NCBI GenBank assembly: GCA_001724275.1
Contig: MEDZ01000035.1
Location: 1 to 36,369 of the forward strand
Source of the DNA: Gemmatimonadetes bacterium SCN 70-22
GTDB lineage: Bacteria; Gemmatimonadota; Gemmatimonadetes; Gemmatimonadales; Gemmatimonadaceae
Reading direction: 5' to 3'
Length of the DNA: 36,369 nucleotides
The notes under the pieces are model-generated. The model ran no database searches and was not told the DNA's origin. It saw nothing but the letters and a program-made list of their open reading frames with translations. Below are positions 31,655-36,369 of the stretch, piece after piece. The first letter of the stretch is position 1. Each line of letters begins with the position of its first letter. The position numbers were made by a program, and so were the translations under genes.

Positions 31655-32782
31655 TCACGCCGGCGTCAGCTTCCCCAGCACCCTCCCGCCTGCCGCCCCC
31701 GTCGCCGCCGGGACGTTCCCCGGCACCCCTTCCAGGTGCAAGAAGCCCAGCAGGGCGAAGGCGACCGCCTCCTTGGCCTCGCCGTCGAAGAACAGCGCGT
31801 CGAACGGGACCACCTGCCGCCCGGGGAGGAGCCGGGCGACCGACTCCACCAGCGCCGGGTTCTTCGCCCCGCCGCCCGAGACGACGACGTCCTGGATGGG
31901 TTCGGGGAGGAATCGCCGGTAGGCATCGGCGATGGAGTGCGCCGTGAGCTCCACCGCCGTGGCGATGATGTCGCTCGCCGTCGCCTCCGCGCGCACCGCC
32001 CGGCACTGGCGGATGAACGAGGCGATGTAGTCGGGCGAGAACAGCTCGCGCCCCGTGCTCTTGGGAGGGGGCGCGGCGAAGTAGGGGTCGCGCAGCGCCG
32101 CCTCGACGACCTCCTGGACGGGGAGCCCCTGGCGGGCCAGGGCGCCGTCCACGTCGTAGCGCAGCGAGGGGACGAGGGCGCGCGTGACGCCGTCGATCAC
32201 CACCACGCCGGGGCCGGTGTCGAAGGCGCGGACCCCGGTCACTCCCCCGTTAGGCGGGACGACGGTGACGTTCCCGATCCCCCCGATGTTCTGCAGCGCG
32301 CGCCAGTGGGCGCCGCCGAAGAGCAGCGCATCGGCGATGGGGACGAGCGGCGCCCCCTGCCCTCCCGCCGCCATGTCGCGCACGCGGAAGTCGGAGACGA
32401 CGGGGCGCCCCAGGCGCTCGGCGATCACCGACGCCTCCCCCACCTGCCACGTGGAGTGCCCGGGGACGTGCCAGAGCGTCTGCCCGTGCGAGGCGATGGC
32501 CGCCACCTCGCGCCGCGCGACCCCCGACTCGGCGATCACCTGCACGGCGGCACGCGCCAGCAGCTCGCCGAGGTCGAAGTTGAGCCGGCAGTACTCCTCC
32601 GGCGTCCCCTCGCGCAGGGCGCGCGCCAGCCGCGCGCGCTGGGCCTCGTCGTAGGCCACGACGTCGTAGCCCAGCAGCTCGTAGCCGATGCGCCCGCCCT
32701 CGCCCGCGCGCGTGAAGCGCACCACGGCGGCCGAGATCCCGTCGAGCGACGTCCCGGACATCAGTCCCACCACGATCGTCAT
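31655..32782 (-). CDS. anmK: Anhydro-N-acetylmuramic acid kinase
   Basis: A 375-residue member of the AnmK family, which opens the 1,6-anhydro ring of anhydro-MurNAc and phosphorylates it to MurNAc-6-phosphate with ATP in the cytoplasm. Seen: the N-terminal phosphate-binding 'GLMSGTSLDGI', 'IASHGQTLWHVPG', 'NIGGIGNVTVV', 'RAFDTGPGVVVIDG' and the C-terminal 'VVSGGGAKNPALVE'. Length agrees with family (about 370). It follows murQ on the same strand after 65 bases, so the two successive enzymes of MurNAc recycling are co-transcribed. One GCCTAACG word occurs inside (codons for Pro-Asn). Confidence 0.96.
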   Translation of the reverse strand: MTIVVGLMSGTSLDGISAAVVRFTRAGEGGRIGYELLGYDVVAYDEAQRARLARALREGTPEEYCRLNFDLGELLARAAVQVIAESGVARREVAAIASHGQTLWHVPGHSTWQVGEASVIAERLGRPVVSDFRVRDMAAGGQGAPLVPIADALLFGGAHWRALQNIGGIGNVTVVPPNGGVTGVRAFDTGPGVVVIDGVTRALVPSLRYDVDGALARQGLPVQEVVEAALRDPYFAAPPPKSTGRELFSPDYIASFIRQCRAVRAEATASDIIATAVELTAHSIADAYRRFLPEPIQDVVVSGGGAKNPALVESVARLLPGRQVVPFDALFFDGEAKEAVAFALLGFLHLEGVPGNVPAATGAAGGRVLGKLTPA

Positions 32783-32847
32783 CGCTGTCCTGCGTTAGGG
32801 TCATGGAGAGGCGCCATCCTCCGCCCCCCCGTGCCGGCGCCTGACGC

Positions 32848-33771
32848 TCAGGGCACCGGGGGCGGCTCCCCTCCCACCACGCGCCGGATCACGCCATCCC
32901 CCTGCTCCAGCGCCCGCTCCGCCTCGTCGCGCCCCACGCCGAGCAAGTGCATCACGATGGCCAGCTTCACCAGCCCGCCGGCACGCTCCAGCAGCGCGCG
33001 CGCCTCGTCGCGCGACACGTCGCACACCTCCATGATGATGCGCTGGCTGCGGTCGACGAGCTTCAGGTTGGTCGCCCTGAGGTCGACCATGAGGTTCCCG
33101 AAGGTCTTCCCGATGCGGATCATCGCCCCCGTGGTGAGCATGTTCAGCACCAGCTTGGTCGCCGTCCCGGCCTTGAGGCGCGTGGAGCCGGTGACGACCT
33201 CCGGCCCCGTGACCGGGATGATCGCCAGGTCGAGCGTGGCGGCGAAGCCGTCGTCGATGTGGGTGCAGGCGACGAGCCCGGCGACCGCGCCCAGCTCCTT
33301 CGCCCTCGCCAGGGCGCCTCGCACGAACGGCGTCGTCCCCGAGGCGGCGATCCCGATGACGACGTCGCCCGCGCGCACGCCATGTTCGTCCACGGCGCGC
33401 GCCCCGTTCTCCGGGAGGTCCTCGGCCCCTTCCTGCGCGCGGAAGACCGCGTCGATGCCGCCGGCGATGATCCCCTGCACCAGCTCGGGGTCGCTCCCGA
33501 AGGTGGGGGGACACTCGCTGGCGTCGAGGATCCCGAGCCGCCCCGACGTGCCGGCGCCGGCGTAGAAGAGCCTCCCCCCGTGGCGGAAGGCTTGCTCGAT
33601 GAACGAGATCCCCCTTGCGATCTCCTCACGCTGCGTCGCCACGGCCTCGGGGACGCCGCGATCCTCGGCATTAATGATGTCGACGATCTCGAGCGGCGAG
33701 GCGAGGTCGATGTTGGCCGAGCGCGGGTTGCGGTGTTCGGTGATGCGGGGATCGAGCGCTCGTCGTGGCAC
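32848..33771 (-). CDS. murQ: N-acetylmuramic acid 6-phosphate etherase
   Basis: About 307 residues from a GTG at 33771. MurQ cleaves the lactyl ether of MurNAc-6-phosphate to give GlcNAc-6-phosphate and D-lactate. Seen: 'TEHRNPRSANIDLASPLEIVDIINAED' at the N-terminus, the SIS sugar-phosphate site 'YAGAGTSGRLGILDASECPPTFG' with the catalytic Glu of SEC, 'VIGIAASGTTPFVRGAL', 'STRLKAGTATKLVLNMLTTGAMI' and 'NLMVDLRATNLKLVDR'. The frame is open far upstream but that stretch lies over the divergent beta-barrel and GGT genes and is not MurQ-like, so GTG was chosen because it gives the family length. It precedes anmK in a two-gene operon. Confidence 0.95.
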   Translation of the reverse strand: MPRRALDPRITEHRNPRSANIDLASPLEIVDIINAEDRGVPEAVATQREEIARGISFIEQAFRHGGRLFYAGAGTSGRLGILDASECPPTFGSDPELVQGIIAGGIDAVFRAQEGAEDLPENGARAVDEHGVRAGDVVIGIAASGTTPFVRGALARAKELGAVAGLVACTHIDDGFAATLDLAIIPVTGPEVVTGSTRLKAGTATKLVLNMLTTGAMIRIGKTFGNLMVDLRATNLKLVDRSQRIIMEVCDVSRDEARALLERAGGLVKLAIVMHLLGVGRDEAERALEQGDGVIRRVVGGEPPPVP

Positions 33772-33870
33772 GCGAGTCGTGACTGAGGGTAACGAGGGGA
33801 GTTCGCTGTCTCTCCCCTGGGACACGTCATAACTTACCCTCGCGCCGAGAGGGGTCACAACGGAGCGATC

Positions 33871-34569
33871 ATGCAGTCGAGCATGCGGGCGACGATAGGG
33901 CACGTCCCGAAGCGGAGAGTGTTGGGTGCAACCCTGGTGCTGCTCGGCGCCGCGTTGGCGCTGGCGGCGCCGGCGCAGGCCCAGAGGCGCGGCCCGATGG
34001 GGGGCTACGGCGACGGGCCCAAGTGGTGGGGTTCGTTCTGGGGCGGCTACCAGTGGTCCAACCAGGTGGGAGATCCGGGGACCAACTCCACCTGGAACTA
34101 CGACTCCAACTGGATGGTCCGCCTCACCGCCGAGCGCGAGGTGGCGCCGCGGACGGCGATCGGCGTGGCGTGGAACTACTCGCGGATGCCGCTGGCGGTG
34201 GTCGGCAACGCGTCGAGCGCGGTGTGCCGGCAAGGGTGCGCCGCCGAGGGGACGATCGCGAGCTATGGCCTCACGCTGCGCTCCGGCGGCGGGGCGGGGT
34301 TCCACTTCGTGTACGAAGGGTTCCTCGGGGCGATGCAGTACAGCAACTTTTCGGTCGACGGTGCCGGCGCCGCCGCGTTCGCCGACGTAAAGGACACCGA
34401 CTTCGCCTGGGCGTTCGGGACCGGCTTCGGCTACACGCTGTCGCGCGACTTCGAGCTGGTGGGGATCTTCGAGTACGGGAACAGCGTGCACGAACGGTCG
34501 AGTGACCTGTTCCAGCGTCGGACCACGCAGCACTACACCACGCGCCTGGGCTTGCGTGTCGGCTTGTAG
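33871..34569 (+). CDS. Small outer-membrane beta-barrel-like protein
   Basis: A 232-residue exported protein. Signal peptide about residues 1-37 (basic start, 'VLGATLVLLGAALALAAPAQA' then cleavage before QRR). The mature part is rich in aromatic residues and alternating strands ('SFWGGYQWSNQ', 'YDSNWMVRLTAEREVAPRTAIGVAWNYS', 'AGFHFVYEGFLGAMQYSNF', 'FAWAFGTGFGYTLSRDFELVGIFEYG') and ends in 'YTTRLGLRVGL', all like an eight-stranded OmpA/OmpW-type barrel. Two Cys in a short loop (CRQGC) may form a disulphide. CGGAG precedes the ATG. It is divergent from murQ, with 99 bases between them that must contain both promoters. Function unknown. Confidence 0.8.
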   Translation: MQSSMRATIGHVPKRRVLGATLVLLGAALALAAPAQAQRRGPMGGYGDGPKWWGSFWGGYQWSNQVGDPGTNSTWNYDSNWMVRLTAEREVAPRTAIGVAWNYSRMPLAVVGNASSAVCRQGCAAEGTIASYGLTLRSGGGAGFHFVYEGFLGAMQYSNFSVDGAGAAAFADVKDTDFAWAFGTGFGYTLSRDFELVGIFEYGNSVHERSSDLFQRRTTQHYTTRLGLRVGL

Positions 34570-34607
34570 CCGGGCGGGGGGTAGTGCCGGCCTTGGCACG
34601 CGTCCCC

Positions 34608-34667
34608 CAGGCAGCCCGCGGCAAGGCAATCCACAGTCAGGCAATCCACAGTCAGGCAACCCACGGT
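34608..34667. repeat. Four tandem copies of a 15-bp unit between two genes
   Basis: Units CAGGCAGCCCGCGGC, AAGGCAATCCACAGT, CAGGCAATCCACAGT and CAGGCAACCCACGGT occupy 34608-34667, between the beta-barrel gene stop and the GGT start codon at 34679. Units 2-4 differ by only a few bases. The array ends 11 bases before the GGT start, so it forms that gene's 5' leader and leaves no room for a standard ribosome binding site. Confidence 0.9.
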
Positions 34668-34678
34668 CACGACTCTCG

Positions 34679-36369
34679 ATGAGCTCATCGCGCGCCCTCG
34701 TCCTCGCCCTCCTCGCGGCCGCCGCATGCCGCGCTCCTGCTCCGGCCAGCGGCGGGCTCCGCACCACCGAGCCGGCGGTCCCGCCGCGCCGCGCCGTCAC
34801 CTTTCCCGAGGGGTGGCGCTTCAAGGCGGGGGAGAAGGCGGCGTTCGGCGAGCACTTCATGATCGCCTCCAACCAGATCCTGGCCTCCGAGGCGGGGAAC
34901 GAGATCATCCGGGCCGGCGGCAACGCGGTCGACGCGGCGGTGGCGGTCGGCTTCGCCCTGGCGGTGACGTACCCGGTGGCGGGGAACATCGGGGGCGGCG
35001 GCTTCATGGTGATCCGGATGGCCGATGGGCGCACGGCCAGCATCGACTACCGCGAGGTAGCGCCGCTGGCCGCCAGCCGCAACATGTACCTCGATGCCAG
35101 CGGGAACCCGACCGACGAAAGCATCGTCGGCTACCGCGCCTCCGGCGTCCCGGGGGCGGTGGCGGGGATGACCGAGGCGCTGGCGAAGTACGGGTCGTTG
35201 CCGCTGGCCCGGGTGATGGCCCCCGCCATCCGCCTGGCGCGCGACGGCTTCGTGGTGGACTCGCAGCTGTACCTGAGCCTCAAGTCGAGCAAGGGGTACA
35301 TCGGGCGCTTCGACGGGAAGGACGTCTTCTTCAAGGACGGCGACGCGCTCGCGCCGGGGACGCGGTTCCGGCAGCCCGCCCTCGCCCGGACGTTGCAGCT
35401 GATCGCCGACCAGGGGGCCAGGGCCTTCTACCAGGGGGAGGTGGGCGACTCGCTGGTGGCGGCGATGCGCCGCGGCGGCGGGATCTTCGTGAAGGAGGAC
35501 CTGGAGCGCTACCGTGCCTTGTGGCGCACCCCCATCCGCAGCACCTACCGGGGGTACACGATGTACTCCATGCCGCCGGCCTCGTCCGGGGGGATCGTGG
35601 TGGCCGAGGCGCTCAACATCCTCGAGGCCCTGGGCGACACCGTCCCGGCGTGGGGGACCGCGGCGTACGCGCACTGGCTCGCCTCGGCGTACCAGCGCGC
35701 CTTCATCGACCGCAACAGCAAGCTGGGCGACCCGGCCTTCGTGAAGGTCCCGCTGGAGGAGCTCACCAGCAAGGACTACGCGCGCAAGCTGGCGCGGACC
35801 ATCGACCCCAACCGCAAGACGCCCACCCCGCCTAACGGCGACCAGATCGCCGACGGGATGCACACCACCCACTATTCGGTGGTGGACGACAAGGGGAACG
35901 CGGTGGCGACGACGACGACGATCAACAACGGGTACGGATCGGCGGTGTACCTCAAGAACGTCGGCTTCTTCATGAACGACGAGATGGACGACTTCGCCGC
36001 GGCGCCGGGGAAGCCCAACATGTTCGGGCTGGTGCAGGGAGAGGCCAACGCCATCGCCCCGGGGAAGCGGATGCTGAGCGCCATGTCGCCGACGATCGTG
36101 CTCGACCCCAGGGGGGAGCTCTTCCTCGTGGTCGGCGCCGCCGGGGGGCCGCGCATCATCACCGCGACGTCGCAGGTGATCCTGAACGTGATCGACCACC
36201 GGATGTCGCTCGCCGACGCCATGCGGGCCCCCCGCCTGCATCACCAGGCGCTCCCCGACACGCTGATGGTCGAGACGAACGGGCTGTCGCGCGACGCCGA
36301 GGCGGGGCTCCGCCGGATCGGGCACGGGATCCGCTACACTGGCGGGCTGGCGAACGTGAACGCGGTGAT
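34679..36369 (+). CDS. ggt: Gamma-glutamyltransferase (glutathione hydrolase), lipoprotein, 3' end outside window
   Basis: 563 codons are present and the gene runs off the window. A lipoprotein-type signal (MSSSRALVLALLAAAAC) is followed by the Ntn-hydrolase domain: 'MIASNQILASEAGNEIIRAGGNAVDAAVAVGF', 'NIGGGGFMVIR', 'YREVAPLAASRNMY' and 'GVPGAVAGM' of the large chain, then the autocleavage and catalytic site TTHYSVVD (Thr396 becomes the N-terminal nucleophile of the small chain), 'TTTTINNGYGSAV', 'LSAMSPTIVL' and 'GAAGGPRII'. The enzyme hydrolyses or transfers gamma-glutamyl groups in the periplasm. Typical length is 560-580, so only a few residues are missing. The start is set by the signal peptide; a 15-bp repeat array sits directly before it. 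Confidence 0.94.
   Translation, partial: MSSSRALVLALLAAAACRAPAPASGGLRTTEPAVPPRRAVTFPEGWRFKAGEKAAFGEHFMIASNQILASEAGNEIIRAGGNAVDAAVAVGFALAVTYPVAGNIGGGGFMVIRMADGRTASIDYREVAPLAASRNMYLDASGNPTDESIVGYRASGVPGAVAGMTEALAKYGSLPLARVMAPAIRLARDGFVVDSQLYLSLKSSKGYIGRFDGKDVFFKDGDALAPGTRFRQPALARTLQLIADQGARAFYQGEVGDSLVAAMRRGGGIFVKEDLERYRALWRTPIRSTYRGYTMYSMPPASSGGIVVAEALNILEALGDTVPAWGTAAYAHWLASAYQRAFIDRNSKLGDPAFVKVPLEELTSKDYARKLARTIDPNRKTPTPPNGDQIADGMHTTHYSVVDDKGNAVATTTTINNGYGSAVYLKNVGFFMNDEMDDFAAAPGKPNMFGLVQGEANAIAPGKRMLSAMSPTIVLDPRGELFLVVGAAGGPRIITATSQVILNVIDHRMSLADAMRAPRLHHQALPDTLMVETNGLSRDAEAGLRRIGHGIRYTGGLANVNAV

Noticed and set aside
31625-33565. 646-codon plus-strand open frame opposite anmK and murQ
   Set aside because: Antisense of two unmistakable enzymes.
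33772-35043. Long upstream extension of the murQ frame
   Set aside because: It overlaps the divergent barrel gene and ggt, and would more than double MurQ; a GTG at 33771 gives normal length.
1-36369. CRISPR array, tRNA or rRNA genes
   Set aside because: No regularly spaced direct repeats with unique spacers, no cloverleaf and no rRNA-like sequence were seen.

Overview
This is high-GC DNA from a Gram-negative bacterium: several lipoproteins, an outer-membrane beta-barrel-like protein, peptidoglycan-recycling enzymes, and a class II (B12-dependent) ribonucleotide reductase. The style of the right half (TTA-containing GCCTAACG words, tandem-repeat spacers, gene content) makes me think of Gemmatimonadota or a relative, but that is inference and no marker gene proves it. 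No rRNA, tRNA, CRISPR array or integrase gene was seen.

Left half (about 1-23.1 kb) is an accessory and defence region with every resident gene on the minus strand. It opens with the right end of an IS3-family element whose terminus supplies the stop codon of a truncated membrane protein, followed by three small unrecognised genes (one a lipoprotein). Next comes a compact type I restriction-modification operon, transcribed hsdR - hsdS - mrr-like endonuclease - HTH antitoxin - PIN toxin - hsdM, with 4-bp overlaps or 1-bp spacing at four of its five junctions and one internal gap that probably holds the toxin-antitoxin promoter. Upstream of it lies a second four-gene operon: a ~1065-aa P-loop-like/TPR protein, a 262-aa stand-alone TOPRIM-like protein, an OLD-family ATPase-TOPRIM protein (GajA-like) and a UvrD/Rep-like helicase (GajB-like). 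The last two match the architecture of Gabija; the first two are not part of Gabija as I know it, so this is the best candidate for an undescribed defence system.

Between 19.5 and 23.1 kb there are mobile elements: a 5'-truncated IS256-family transposase carrying an amber codon, an IS3-family element with good terminal inverted repeats abutting it, and what looks like a small integron-cassette array without integrase (CALIN-like). The array has a PD-(D/E)XK nuclease-like cassette with a full attC-like site and a small membrane/winged-helix cassette whose attC-like site is cut by the IS3 element.

Right half (about 23.3-36.4 kb) looks like vertically inherited chromosome: nrdJ, an N-acetylmuramoyl-L-alanine amidase lipoprotein, a PP2C phosphatase with a C-terminal membrane anchor, a GH3/NagZ-like protein that has lost its catalytic motifs, a DUF6544-like protein, anmK, murQ, a small beta-barrel-like protein, and a gamma-glutamyltransferase running off the end. 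Amidase, NagZ-like protein, AnmK and MurQ together point to cell-wall turnover and MurNAc recycling. The 8-mer GCCTAACG is strikingly frequent here, in several reading frames and on both strands.
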